NCBI GenBank assembly: GCA_964549765.1
Contig: CAZJWR010000017.1
Location: forward strand, 1 to 61,546
Length of the DNA stretch: 61,546 nucleotides
Source of the DNA: CAZJWR01 sp964549765
GTDB lineage: Bacteria > Zixibacteria > MSB-5A5 > GN15 > JAAZOE01
Reading direction: 5' to 3'
Within the stretch, counting starts at the first letter, position 1. Each line of letters starts with the position of its first letter. Made by a program: the position numbers and the translations under genes. Of the stretch, positions 36,324 to 46,100 are shown one piece after another. Under the pieces are notes generated by a model. It was not told the origin of the DNA, did no database searches, and saw only the letters and a program-made list of their open reading frames with translations.

Positions 36324-37430
36324 ATGAGGGTTGTATTCCGTACAGATTCATCGTCAATGATCGGCAGCGGTCACCTCATGAGATGCCTGACACTGGCGCA
36401 GGCCCTGGTCGACAAGGAAGCGAAAGTCACGTTTGTCTGCAATGATCTTCCGGGTCACCTCGCCCATTACATCGATGAAGCCGGGTTCGACTTACGCCTG
36501 ATCACACCCGACCGCGACCCGTTCATTTCCGAAAACCGGGCCGTCGACTATATCCGCCCCGATATCAACTGGGATTATGATGTCCGCCGGACACAGGAAG
36601 TCCTGGCCGACGCCGACGCCGTTGACTGGCTGGTGGTCGATCACTACAATCTCGACGAGCGCTGGGAACAGTTCATGCGACCCCACGTGGGGTACATCAT
36701 GGTCATTGACGACCTGGCCGATCGCCTGCACGACTGCGATCTGCTTCTGGATCAGAATTACTACGAGGATTTCGCCTCCCGCTACGATCAGCTTGTCCCG
36801 GATCATTGCCGTCGCCTGCTCGGTCCCGAATTCGCCGTGCTCCGTCCCGAGTTTCTCGCTGCCCAGACACGCGACCGCGCCCGCGACGGAACCATTTCTC
36901 GAATTCTCATTTTTATGGGAGGCGCTGATCCCCAGAATGTAACCGAGACGGCGCTGGAAGCCATTCGCATGATCCACCGGCCGGACATCGCGGTGGACGT
37001 AATTGTCGGAGCGGCCAATCCGCTCGCGGATCGAATCCGTACCGTCTGCCGGTTGATTCCGCAATGCACCTTCCATCACCGGGTCACCAACATGGCGGAG
37101 ATGATGGCCGCCGCCGATCTGGCCGTAGGCGCCGGCGGCTCCACGACGTGGGAACGGTGCTGCCTTGGGTTGCCGACGATTTTTATCGCCACCGCCCGAA
37201 ACGAGATCGGAATCGCGCGCGCCGCCGAGCTGGCCGGGGTCGGGTCGTACCTGGGCATCCATTACGACGTGACGCCGTCGATGATCGCCAATGAAATACG
37301 CCGCCTGCTGGAAAGTTCTCACGTGGTGAAAACCTGGAGCGAGCGGGCTCGCACGCTGGTCGATGGGAAAGGCGCGGAACGAGTCTGCCGGGGCATGCTG
37401 GAATTCCTCGAAGCCGAGGTTACGCCATGA
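36324..37430 (+). CDS. pseG: UDP-2,4-diacylamino-2,4,6-trideoxy-L-altropyranose hydrolase
   Basis: 368 residues. GT-B-like UDP-sugar hydrolase. N-terminal FRTDSSSMIGSGHLMRCLTLA with the catalytic His in G-S-G-H, and a C-terminal VGAGGSTTWERCCLGLP that binds the nucleotide, as in PseG. It releases the free 2,4-diacylated 6-deoxy-altrose from UDP. Start ATG 36324 with GGAAGTGGG upstream. Overlaps the formyltransferase by ATGA. Confidence 0.87.
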   Translation: MRVVFRTDSSSMIGSGHLMRCLTLAQALVDKEAKVTFVCNDLPGHLAHYIDEAGFDLRLITPDRDPFISENRAVDYIRPDINWDYDVRRTQEVLADADAVDWLVVDHYNLDERWEQFMRPHVGYIMVIDDLADRLHDCDLLLDQNYYEDFASRYDQLVPDHCRRLLGPEFAVLRPEFLAAQTRDRARDGTISRILIFMGGADPQNVTETALEAIRMIHRPDIAVDVIVGAANPLADRIRTVCRLIPQCTFHHRVTNMAEMMAAADLAVGAGGSTTWERCCLGLPTIFIATARNEIGIARAAELAGVGSYLGIHYDVTPSMIANEIRRLLESSHVVKTWSERARTLVDGKGAERVCRGMLEFLEAEVTP

Positions 37431-38014
37431 ATGTCGGCTGGCTCGGCCCGCCGGCTCCCGCGCTGGAATCGTATGTCGAATCGCCGGGCGATTCGGTGCA
37501 GCGCGCCGAAAACCGCATCGCCGCCGATAGCCCGATAATCACCTGGGCCGATTTTCTGGTCAGTTACGGGTATCGGCATATTATCTCCGAGGAGGTTCTG
37601 AACCGGTTTCCGCGACGGGCGATCAATCTGCATATTTCGTATCTCCCATGGAATCGCGGCGCCGATCCCAACCTCTGGAGTTTTCTGGAAGATTCGCCCA
37701 AAGGCGTGACTATCCATTATCTCGACGAGGGACTTGACACCGGTGATATCCTGATCCAAAAGCGAGTCGATTATGCCCCGGAAGATACTTTGCAAATCAG
37801 CTATAACCGGCTGAAATCGGCTATCGAGGAGTTGTTCATGTCGGTCTGGCCCGATATCCGGGCCGGAAATCAACCGTCGTTTCCACAGCCGCCCGGCGGT
37901 ACGTCGCATCGCAGCCGCGATCGTGCCTCATTCGAACACCTATTGATCCAGGGATGGGAAACACCAGTGGCGGAACTGATCGGGAAGGCGCTGGCGTCGA
38001 AAATGGAAAAATGA
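37427..38014 (+). CDS. Formyltransferase-fold enzyme in pse cluster
   Basis: 195 residues. The second half holds the catalytic core of formyl_trans_N: Asn and His in INLHISYLPWNRGADPNLW and Asp in LDEGLDTGDIL, so the N-H-D triad is present. Shorter than Met-tRNA formyltransferase and without its C-terminal domain, like sugar N-formyltransferases. It lies between pseG and pseI, overlapping both by four bases, where a PseH-type acetyltransferase would normally be needed. Inferred to N-formylate the 4-amino group of the PseC product using 10-formyl-tetrahydrofolate. An unrelated formyl acceptor cannot be excluded. Confidence 0.78.
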   Translation: MNVGWLGPPAPALESYVESPGDSVQRAENRIAADSPIITWADFLVSYGYRHIISEEVLNRFPRRAINLHISYLPWNRGADPNLWSFLEDSPKGVTIHYLDEGLDTGDILIQKRVDYAPEDTLQISYNRLKSAIEELFMSVWPDIRAGNQPSFPQPPGGTSHRSRDRASFEHLLIQGWETPVAELIGKALASKMEK

Positions 38015-39075
38015 GCATGGACGGCAACGGGATTATCGTCGGCGGTCGTCATATCGGTCAGGACCATCCGCCGTTTATTATCGCCGAGATGTCCGGCAAT
38101 CATAATCAATCGCTGGAGCGGGCGCTGGCTATCGTCGACGCAGCCGCCGATGCCGGCGTGCACGCGCTGAAAATTCAAACCTACACCGCCGATACGATGA
38201 CGCTCGATCTCGACGGTGAGGATTTTTCCATCACCGATACGGATAGCCTCTGGAAGGGGACGACACTTTACAAGCTCTACCAACAGGCGCATACGCCGTG
38301 GGATTGGCACCGGTCGATTTTTGACCGCTGCCGCGAACACGGCATTATCGGATTTTCGACGCCATTCGATTTCACGGCGGTCGATTTTCTCGAATCGCTC
38401 AATGCCCCGATGTACAAAATCGCATCTTTCGAGAATTCCGACCTGCCGTTGATCCGCAAAGTAGCCGCGACCGGCAAACCGATGATCGTCTCGACCGGTA
38501 TGGCATCGCCGGCCGAATTGGAGGAAACCGTCCGCGCCGCCCGCGACGCCGGCTGCCGCGATCTGATTCTGCTCAAATGTACGAGCAGTTATCCCGCATC
38601 TCCCGAGGAAAGCAACATCCGCACCATTCCCGACATGCGTGAGCAGTTCGGCGTCGAAGTCGGGCTGTCCGATCATACGCTGGGGATCGGCGTTCCGCTG
38701 GCCGCCATCGCCCTGGGCGCGACCGTCATCGAAAAACATTTCACTCTGGATCGCGCCGATGGCGGCGTCGACGCGGCTTTTTCTCTGGAACCGGATGAAA
38801 TGAAGGCGCTTGTCGAAGAAAGCCTGCGGGCCTGGCAGGCGCTGGGGTCGGTCAGTTACGGCCGCACCGCCGGCGAGAAAAAGTCATTGCAATTTCGGCG
38901 AAGCTTGTATATCACTGAAGATATGAAGGCTGGCGAGCCGTTCACACCGGAGAATATCCGGTCCATCAGGCCCGGATACGGACTGCCGCCGAAGTTCTTT
39001 GATGATGTGATCGGGCGGCGGGTTAAACGGGACGTGAAAAAGGGAACGCCATTGGACTGGGATCTGCTGGGTTAA
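38011..39075 (+). CDS. pseI: Pseudaminic acid synthase (NeuB family)
   Basis: 354 residues. NeuB TIM-barrel: FIIAEMSGNHNQSLERALAIVDAAADAGVHALKIQTYTADTMT, KIASFENSDLPLI, LKCTSSYPASPEE and GLSDHTLGIG, with the C-terminal SAF-like domain (RRSLYITEDMKAGEPFTPENIRSIRPG). Condenses the free 2,4-diacylated sugar with phosphoenolpyruvate. The extent of similarity to PseI over LegI cannot be measured by eye; the PseB/C/G neighbours support Pse. Confidence 0.88.
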   Translation: MSMDGNGIIVGGRHIGQDHPPFIIAEMSGNHNQSLERALAIVDAAADAGVHALKIQTYTADTMTLDLDGEDFSITDTDSLWKGTTLYKLYQQAHTPWDWHRSIFDRCREHGIIGFSTPFDFTAVDFLESLNAPMYKIASFENSDLPLIRKVAATGKPMIVSTGMASPAELEETVRAARDAGCRDLILLKCTSSYPASPEESNIRTIPDMREQFGVEVGLSDHTLGIGVPLAAIALGATVIEKHFTLDRADGGVDAAFSLEPDEMKALVEESLRAWQALGSVSYGRTAGEKKSLQFRRSLYITEDMKAGEPFTPENIRSIRPGYGLPPKFFDDVIGRRVKRDVKKGTPLDWDLLG

Positions 39076-39121
39076 AATCGCGTGAGAATTCGATCCCCTT
39101 TTATAGGGTGACATCTGTGGC

Positions 39122-40393
39122 ATGAGATTGAAATCATCGATTCGTAGGATGTTGCCGCGTCCCCTCGCTCGCCGGCACTACCGCCGTCAGGCATTGCGAT
39201 ACGTCGATAATCTCAACATAGACATCGATCCCTCGCGAAAAACCCTTCTGATCATCAACCACTATTACGATCAGGATATTCGCGCCCTGGAACTGGCCGA
39301 GAGCGAGTATAATCTGGTCGTCATCGATGGCCCGCGATTATTCAAAGGCGGCAGGATTTATTTCAGTGATGACGTCATGCGTCTTCGAGCGCCATACGAC
39401 GGCACACCGGCTGCGCAACGTGGGAAATTCCATGAATACAGCCGGGATATATTCGAGCGGCTCATTCATCGCGTTCCCTTTTCGCTGATAATCACCGCCT
39501 CGGATAATTTCTGGTGGGTGCGGGAATTCATCGAGATCGGCCGGGAGCGCGGCGTCAAGACGGTGGTCCTTGACAAGGAAGGCACCCGGTCACCGTACGC
39601 CGTACGAGGCGAAACCGAACGGATCCGGCGGTTGGCACCGTTTATGTCCGATCATATTTTTGTCTGGAGCGAACGGCAGCGGAAATTCTGGCGGGATGCC
39701 GGCGTCTCCGATAAAGACATCACGGTTATTGGCCAGCCGCGCTCGGATTTGTTTTTCCGGGAGTGTACCAATGAAATCGACCGCTTCTTCCCTAAATCCC
39801 GTCCCCTGATAACGTTTTTCTCATACGAGGATACCGCCTACATTCCTCCGGCCGAAGTCGCCCCGCATGGCCCCTCGTGGCGCGAGATGAAACGCGAGAC
39901 CCACGACGACGTGGCGCGGATGGCCGCGGCGCATCCCGAATACAATTTTGTCGTCAAGGCGCATCCCCAGCAATCCGACCTGCGTGAATTGCAGAGCCGG
40001 TACCGGCGCGACAATCTCGTCGTCATCGGCGGATCATCGTCGGCCAATGAGTTGATCCGCCGCTCGGCGCTGATTATCGCCTTCCAAACGACGGCGGTCA
40101 TCGAGGTCATGATGCTCGGCAAACCGGTCGTGTATACGGCATGGGACAGCCACTATCCCCGGTTCGCATCCGACCTTCTGCCGTTTCATGAAGCGCCCGG
40201 CATCGTCGTCGCCGATTCACTCGAACGATTTCGAGATGTATGTGATCGATTTCTTTCAGGCAATGCCGGCGACTTTCAGTTCTCGTCCGACGTGATTGAC
40301 GCCCGCGCGCGATTCGTCTATGACTATTTCCATAATCCCGACGGGCATGTCTGCGAGCGTTTCTTCGAGAAGGTCGGCAGGTTCGTCGCATGA
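39122..40393 (+). CDS. GT-B glycosyltransferase, CDP-glycerol/KpsS-like
   Basis: 423 residues. N-terminal half begins TLLIINHYYDQDIRALELAE; the C-terminal half has NFVVKAHPQQSDLRELQ and a late VIEVMMLGKPVVYT, the nucleotide-sugar site order seen in capsule Kdo- and sialic-type transferases. No signal peptide. It follows pseI by 46 bases and ends overlapping wzx, so it is a candidate for adding pseudaminic acid from CMP-Pse; acceptor unknown. Confidence 0.62.
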   Translation: MRLKSSIRRMLPRPLARRHYRRQALRYVDNLNIDIDPSRKTLLIINHYYDQDIRALELAESEYNLVVIDGPRLFKGGRIYFSDDVMRLRAPYDGTPAAQRGKFHEYSRDIFERLIHRVPFSLIITASDNFWWVREFIEIGRERGVKTVVLDKEGTRSPYAVRGETERIRRLAPFMSDHIFVWSERQRKFWRDAGVSDKDITVIGQPRSDLFFRECTNEIDRFFPKSRPLITFFSYEDTAYIPPAEVAPHGPSWREMKRETHDDVARMAAAHPEYNFVVKAHPQQSDLRELQSRYRRDNLVVIGGSSSANELIRRSALIIAFQTTAVIEVMMLGKPVVYTAWDSHYPRFASDLLPFHEAPGIVVADSLERFRDVCDRFLSGNAGDFQFSSDVIDARARFVYDYFHNPDGHVCERFFEKVGRFVA

Positions 40394-41898
40394 AGAAGCT
40401 GTTCAACAACACCCTCGCCTCTCTGGTAGACTATGCCATCCTCGTCGCGCTCAATCTGCTGGCCACGCCGCTGCTCATCAAATATTTCGGCGTCGACGGC
40501 TACGGGGCGTTTGTTTTTCTGAGCATTTTCAGCATTTACGGCGCGTTGTCGTTTTTCGATCTGGGCATGGAGGGGTCGTTGATGAATTACGTGCCCCGCA
40601 TGGTGCTCAACGGCGACCGGCGGAAACTGCAGGATACGCTGTTCGTATCGCTCGGATATTACGGCCTGGTCGGGATCATTCTCGGTCTCGTCTTCTATGC
40701 CTTCGGAGGCATTATCGCCGGCCGCCTGCTTCACGATAACGCCATCTTGAGTCAATCGAGCGTCCTCCACGCCGTTACGATCATCTCGCTGATGATCTTC
40801 GTGCAATTTCTGACTGTCCCCTTCACGGCCATCCTGCAGGGAATGCGACGGTTTGTCGTCACCAAGGGCCTCAGCGTGGTAATGAATATCCTGCGCTATG
40901 CGCTTATCATCTTCGTCGCCGTCGAAACCGGCCGGATAGACTATGCCTTTATGGTGATCCTCGGCCTGACCGTCCTGCGCCTGCTGGTGCTGCTGATCAT
41001 TTTTACTTTCAACGTTCCGCAGTTTCAGGGAATACGCCTGCGATTCAATTTTCCGTTGCTGCGCACGCTGATGAGTTACACTTCGCTGCTCTTCGTGTAT
41101 CGCCTCATCGGGTTGATCCATAATCAGATAGATAAAGTGCTTATCTGGCTGTACCTGGTCGTCAGCAGCATGACCATCTATGACGTCGTGGTCCGTCCGG
41201 CGAATATTCTGCGGCTGGTGCTGACGGTCCTGAATTCGGCCGTCATCCCCGAGGTGGCCCATCTGCAGGAGACCGGCGATTATCCCGCCATCAAAAGGCT
41301 CTACGTCCGCCTCGTTCGCTTTGCCTATCTGATCCTCCTTCCGGTTTTGGCCGCTTTCTATGTCTTCATCGACATCCTCCTGCGGCTGTGGGTGGGCGAT
41401 CGTTTCGTTCCCTATTCGTATCTTTCGATTATCATCCTCTCGGTGTATCTCCTGCTGCCGATTGGATCGGTGGCGTCGACGATGGTCGTGGGGCTGGAAC
41501 GAATCCGGCAGACGATCTGGATTCCCATCTCGGCCACCGTCGTCAATATCATTCTCAGCGTGGCGCTTTTGCATTGGCTGGGATTGGCCGGGCTATTGAT
41601 CGGGACGCTGGTGGCGGACATTTCGGCGGCGATACCCTACCTGCGTTTCATGAAACGGACCCTGTCGTTTGGCATGATGGAGATCATCAAGCCGCTGGCG
41701 GCCATTTTCGTCGTTGCCATCGCCGCCGCCGGGGGGTATATCGGGGTGCGGATGCTGCTGACGGGAATGCCGTACATCCAGACCGCCATAGCGGCCGGTA
41801 TTTTCGCGGTGAATCTTATTGTCAATTATCGTCTTCTGCTGACCGAAAGCGAGAAGGCGTTCTTTAAGGATTTTATCCGGCGCCGCACTCCGGTCTGA
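40390..41898 (+). CDS. wzx: Polysaccharide repeat-unit flippase (Wzx-like)
   Basis: 502 residues, about 12-14 membrane helices in two homologous halves, of the polysaccharide-transport (MATE-like) family; start MKKLFNNTLASLVDYAILVALNLLATPLLIKYFG with VDGYGAFVFLSIF is typical. Flips lipid-linked repeat units to the periplasm. Start overlaps the upstream glycosyltransferase by four bases. Confidence 0.85.
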   Translation: MKKLFNNTLASLVDYAILVALNLLATPLLIKYFGVDGYGAFVFLSIFSIYGALSFFDLGMEGSLMNYVPRMVLNGDRRKLQDTLFVSLGYYGLVGIILGLVFYAFGGIIAGRLLHDNAILSQSSVLHAVTIISLMIFVQFLTVPFTAILQGMRRFVVTKGLSVVMNILRYALIIFVAVETGRIDYAFMVILGLTVLRLLVLLIIFTFNVPQFQGIRLRFNFPLLRTLMSYTSLLFVYRLIGLIHNQIDKVLIWLYLVVSSMTIYDVVVRPANILRLVLTVLNSAVIPEVAHLQETGDYPAIKRLYVRLVRFAYLILLPVLAAFYVFIDILLRLWVGDRFVPYSYLSIIILSVYLLLPIGSVASTMVVGLERIRQTIWIPISATVVNIILSVALLHWLGLAGLLIGTLVADISAAIPYLRFMKRTLSFGMMEIIKPLAAIFVVAIAAAGGYIGVRMLLTGMPYIQTAIAAGIFAVNLIVNYRLLLTESEKAFFKDFIRRRTPV

Positions 41899-42042
41899 GC
41901 CGGTATCACGATAACATATATGCTTGAATTCGATTAAGTTTCTTCGTAGAATAAAGTTCTTGTTGACACCGATACTCCCGCTGGCGACCATAATCAACGG
42001 AAAAATGCTTCATGAAATTGCACCGTATTCTGGAGGCTTTGC

Positions 42043-43509
42043 ATGGGAATGGATTCCCAACCGTATCAGCCGCCCGGCGGCGGGGAGAATAACGACCGGC
42101 GGATACTGTTCGCTTCACTGTTCGGACTGACCGAGCTCTATCGGGCCATATCCCGGAAACTGCCGCCGGAGATTGCCGACGTTTTCTGGATCACCACTAA
42201 TGAATACTGGACGGAGTTTCTCGTCGCTGATGGCGTCGATCGGAAGCGCATCCTCGAATTGATCTATTCGCCCGAGGATTCTCTCGACAATGAGACAAAA
42301 TCACACCTTATCCGGGAGATCGCCGAATGCGAGAAACGTTGCGATTTGACGGTCAATGCGGCCCTGATGATGGATCGGTTCCTCGCCGAGCGGCCCCGGA
42401 AAGACGTCAACGACTTTGCCGTACGGTATTATCGCGACATGAAGCGGTTTCTCGTGGAGAACAAAATCACCCACGTGTTTGCCGAACCGACCAATTTCAA
42501 CGATCTCCTGCTCTATCTGCTAAGCCGTGAATTGGGCATTGCCTATATCTCCCCACGAGATATGCGCTATCCCCCGAAACGGCTGACGTTTTTCGATGGC
42601 TATCTTCAGAAGCGAATACTCCCTGTTCACAACGGCGGCGCCCGAGTGAACGGCCGTGAGATTTTGGAATCGTTCGCTTCGCGTCGGCCGCGGCCGTATT
42701 ATTTCGACAAGCTCAATCGTCGGCGGGTGGTTTATCCGGGAAAAATCGCCAGAGCCGCCTACCGGCGACTTCGACTGCGGCGCGTCGTCAGCGGGCGCAG
42801 CCTGACCCATTATGACGCCTGGGGAAGAACGAAATTGACCGTCCGCCGGGCGGTGAATTCATTCTACATGCGTCATCTGTGCCGGTACGACGATCTCGAT
42901 GATATCGCCGGTCGAATCGCCTTCTACGGCCTTCATGTCCAGCCCGAAAATTCCATCGACGTCCTCGGCTCCTATGTCAGCGATCAGTTGAAACTCATCA
43001 AGGATATCCGGCGTTCGCTGCCGTTCGATACGACGCTCGTGGTGAAAGAGCATCCCAATTTCCTGGGTATGAAAAAGCCGGGATTTTTCCGCGACCTGCG
43101 AAAAATCCCCAACGTCAGGCTGATTCGGCACGATGTGCCGACGTTTGATCTGTATGATCGTATCGACCTCGTCCTGACCGTTTCCGGGACAACCGCCTAT
43201 GAGGCCGGGATGCTGGGAATTCCCGCGATCACCTTCAGCCCGATGTTTTTCGGCGGGTTGTCGTCGGTCAGATACTGCCGTTCCGTCACGGAACTGAAAA
43301 ATCTGGCGGCCGATCTCATGGATAATTTCTCGCGGGACGACGACGCCGATTGCCGGTTCATGGAATCGCTTCTCGAAAACTCGCATGACGCCTATTGGAC
43401 CGATCCGTTGTTCGACCGGAACGTCCTCGATCCCGAAAACATCGAAAAACTTGCCGGCGCCTTCACGGCGCTTTTCGAATCATGGTCATTGTCGACGCAG
43501 TCAGCGTAA
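42043..43509 (+). CDS. Capsule polysaccharide biosynthesis-type glycosyltransferase
   Basis: 488 residues. GT-B protein resembling KpsS/KpsC-like transferases: PTNFNDLLLYLLSRELGIAYIS early, then LVVKEHPNFLGMKK and TVSGTTAYEAGMLGIPAITFSP, the K-x-H-P and S-G-x-x-x-x-E-A motifs of the capsule synthesis family. Second such protein in the locus. The 144-base gap before it holds a TTGACA at 41963 with no good -10 at normal spacing. Confidence 0.68.
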   Translation: MGMDSQPYQPPGGGENNDRRILFASLFGLTELYRAISRKLPPEIADVFWITTNEYWTEFLVADGVDRKRILELIYSPEDSLDNETKSHLIREIAECEKRCDLTVNAALMMDRFLAERPRKDVNDFAVRYYRDMKRFLVENKITHVFAEPTNFNDLLLYLLSRELGIAYISPRDMRYPPKRLTFFDGYLQKRILPVHNGGARVNGREILESFASRRPRPYYFDKLNRRRVVYPGKIARAAYRRLRLRRVVSGRSLTHYDAWGRTKLTVRRAVNSFYMRHLCRYDDLDDIAGRIAFYGLHVQPENSIDVLGSYVSDQLKLIKDIRRSLPFDTTLVVKEHPNFLGMKKPGFFRDLRKIPNVRLIRHDVPTFDLYDRIDLVLTVSGTTAYEAGMLGIPAITFSPMFFGGLSSVRYCRSVTELKNLAADLMDNFSRDDDADCRFMESLLENSHDAYWTDPLFDRNVLDPENIEKLAGAFTALFESWSLSTQSA

Positions 43510-44801
43510 TCGCCTACGGGCTTTTGACGCTGTACCTGATCAGGACCAGCAAGGAGCATGTGGTCTTCTTCGGATATTACTCCTTCATGGTATCCTGGGC
43601 GTTGATTTCGTGCTTTTACAATGATCTGGGCATTTATAATCTGGAGCTGTCGCGGTACACGGAGACGACCTACGCGACGGCAAGCCTGGCCGTGTTTTAT
43701 ATCGTGTTCAATCTCGGTTTTTTTGCCGCCGCCCGAATCATCGGAAGGCGTCCTCTGGCGCGGGTGGATTACTCGTTTTCACGTGGGCCGCTGCGGGCCG
43801 GGTATTTCAAGATCATCACCTACACGGCGATCGGGCTGTTAATCACGTACATCGTCTATTCCTTTGCGACCGAGGGCATCCCGGTGCTTTCGGGGCTTTC
43901 CCGCGTCGACTTCTTCAAACGGGCCAATCCTCTCGAACGATACCTGATCATCTATGCTCCGCTCCTGGCGTTCCTGCTCGGGTATTATCGCCGGAAACGC
44001 GGGATCATTTCATTCCATGGAGTAATCCTGGCGGTGTTCGTGGTCTTTGCCATCGCCATCGGCAACAAATTCAGCTTCCTGATCATCCTCATGGTTTGCT
44101 ACTTCGCGCCCATATTCGCCCGGTTTGTCGCGGCCAACCCGCAGTTGAAAATATTTACGCGCCGCCGCATCCTCGGCCTGACGGCCATAGTAGCCGTTCT
44201 GATTCTATTCGCCTTCGGCAGTTATATGTACGCGTTCAAAAATATCTCGTACGCCTACACCATCCTGGTCAACCGTGTCCTGGCGTTTCAGGGACAGATG
44301 TGGTGGGCGGTCGACAACGATGTCGCCCGGCATGGCCGGTATGACCGCGATCATTGGGTTGCCGAATTCGATAATATCTTTTCCCCCGGCGATACCGGCG
44401 AAGGCAATGTGGGCATGAAGTACCTGATGGTACAAACCCTGGGGCCGGAGAAAGCCTACGGGATTTTCGATCGGGGTTACCTGTACACTCATACCTATCC
44501 GGCCATTCTTATCGCCACCTTCCCGTACGCCATTGCGATCATCGTGGAATTTTTCGCCGGGGCGCTGTTTTTTGTCCTGCTGTTCTATTTTTATTATTCC
44601 ATCGTCTACGGTCATGCCGTCAGGGCGGTGGTGACGCTGCTGATCCTGATGCCGTATGTCTCCACGTTGTTTAGCGGCAACTTCGCGACGTTTCTGACGC
44701 CGGGAGTTTTCATCAAGGCCTTGGCGCTGGTCGTAATAGAGCTGGGGGCTCATCAGTCAAACCGCGCAACGTCGATTCGGCCGACGATACTACCCCGCTG
44801 A
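43482..44801 (+). CDS. wzy: Polymerase-like membrane protein (Wzy-type)
   Basis: 439 residues, about 11-12 membrane helices with a large hydrophilic loop near residue 260-320 (WWAVDNDVARHGRYDRDHWVAEFDN), the layout of O-antigen/EPS polymerases. Sequence similarity within this class is low, so the call rests on topology and position between the transferases. Start ATG 43482 overlaps the preceding gene by 28 bases. Confidence 0.7.
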   Translation: MVIVDAVSVIAYGLLTLYLIRTSKEHVVFFGYYSFMVSWALISCFYNDLGIYNLELSRYTETTYATASLAVFYIVFNLGFFAAARIIGRRPLARVDYSFSRGPLRAGYFKIITYTAIGLLITYIVYSFATEGIPVLSGLSRVDFFKRANPLERYLIIYAPLLAFLLGYYRRKRGIISFHGVILAVFVVFAIAIGNKFSFLIILMVCYFAPIFARFVAANPQLKIFTRRRILGLTAIVAVLILFAFGSYMYAFKNISYAYTILVNRVLAFQGQMWWAVDNDVARHGRYDRDHWVAEFDNIFSPGDTGEGNVGMKYLMVQTLGPEKAYGIFDRGYLYTHTYPAILIATFPYAIAIIVEFFAGALFFVLLFYFYYSIVYGHAVRAVVTLLILMPYVSTLFSGNFATFLTPGVFIKALALVVIELGAHQSNRATSIRPTILPR

Positions 44802-44857
44802 TTCTCTTCTTCCATTTTCCCCTTGTCATCCCGCGGGCCGGGCGGCTATATTGCCGC

Positions 44858-45961
44858 GTGCATCGTCGATATTACATCAACGGGCGTTTCCTGACGCAAA
44901 AAGCCACCGGCGTCCAGCGCTTCGCCGAGGAAATCATAAAGTCGCTGGACGGCATGATCGGCAACGGCGAGATCGATCCCGACCGGGCCTTATTCGAAAT
45001 TCTCACCCCCCCGGAGCCGCTACGTCCCGTCGACTTTGAGCATATCGCAATTAAACGGGTCGGGATATTGTCCGGTCATCGCTGGGAGCAGATGATACTG
45101 CCTGCGTACACCCGCGACGGTTTTCTGCTTAACCTCTGCAATACCGGCCCTCTTTTCCTGAAAAATCAGCTGACGGCGATTCACGATGCCGGTATTATGG
45201 TGAGGCCGAATGATTACCAGCCGGGATTTCGTGTCTGGTACAAACCGATGATGCGAAAATTGGGAAAGAACAGCCGCCTGATCGTCACCGTTTCGAAATT
45301 TTCCCAGGAGGAATTGCACGAGTATTTCGGCATCCCTCTCGATAAAATACACGTCGTGTCTCTCAGCGGCCAGCATATGCTGGGGACACCGCCCGACAAT
45401 ACCATTCTGGACGAAAAAGAATTAACGGGACAGCCGTTTCTTCTGGCGGTTAACGCCATGAACGCGAGAAAAAACCTGGGCGGCATTATCAAAGCCGTGG
45501 AATCGCTGGGGCGGGTCGATTTCAAGGTTGTCGTCACCGGCAGCAACAACGACAGGGTATTTCGGCCGGTACGATGGGACCTTCCCGAAGCGTTCCAGCA
45601 CGTCGGCCATATCACCAACGGCAAACTGCGCAGCCTTTATTCTCATGCGACGGCGCTGATATATCCGTCTCTCTACGAGGGCTTCGGTCTGCCGCCGCTG
45701 GAGGCCATGACCTGCGGGTGCCCGGCCCTGGTGTCCGATATTCCCGCGCATCGGGAGACGTGCGGCCACGCCGCAGCCTATTGCGATCCGAACGACCCGT
45801 CGGATATCGCCGATAAAATCAAGGAAATAATGGACAATGACGGGTTGCGAAGCGACTTGATTTCCAGAGGCAACGCTCGTTGCGAGCAGTTCACCTGGAA
45901 AAACACCGTCGCCGAACTCCTGGGCCACCTGGATTCATCATCCGCGATTCAAAGCCGATAA
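44858..45961 (+). CDS. GT4-family glycosyltransferase
   Basis: 367 residues. GT-B with YINGRFLTQKATGVQRFAEEII at the start, and a C-terminal ALIYPSLYEGFGLPPLEAMTCGCPAL, the E-x-F-G-x-x-x-x-E-A motif of retaining GT4 enzymes. The GTG at 44858 lies 56 bases after wzy. Donor and acceptor unknown. Confidence 0.82.
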   Translation: MHRRYYINGRFLTQKATGVQRFAEEIIKSLDGMIGNGEIDPDRALFEILTPPEPLRPVDFEHIAIKRVGILSGHRWEQMILPAYTRDGFLLNLCNTGPLFLKNQLTAIHDAGIMVRPNDYQPGFRVWYKPMMRKLGKNSRLIVTVSKFSQEELHEYFGIPLDKIHVVSLSGQHMLGTPPDNTILDEKELTGQPFLLAVNAMNARKNLGGIIKAVESLGRVDFKVVVTGSNNDRVFRPVRWDLPEAFQHVGHITNGKLRSLYSHATALIYPSLYEGFGLPPLEAMTCGCPALVSDIPAHRETCGHAAAYCDPNDPSDIADKIKEIMDNDGLRSDLISRGNARCEQFTWKNTVAELLGHLDSSSAIQSR

Positions 45962-46100
45962 GCGGCCGGAAAATTTTTCCCATATAGTGTAATCTGTCGA
46001 TTCATTGTAAGTCGCCATGCGAAGAAGAGATTTGTCATAAGTTATTTATATTCATACGTTTGCAGTTAATCGAAATAGTCGCGTGCGATCCCGCCGTTTT

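Noticed and set aside
40324..41574. 416-codon minus-strand frame opposite wzx
   Set aside because: Composition rich in His, Asp and Gln, a typical antisense artefact of membrane-protein codons.
41963..41994. Promoter TTGACA with CATAAT before the second capsule-type transferase
   Set aside because: Spacer is 20 bases; too long for confident listing.
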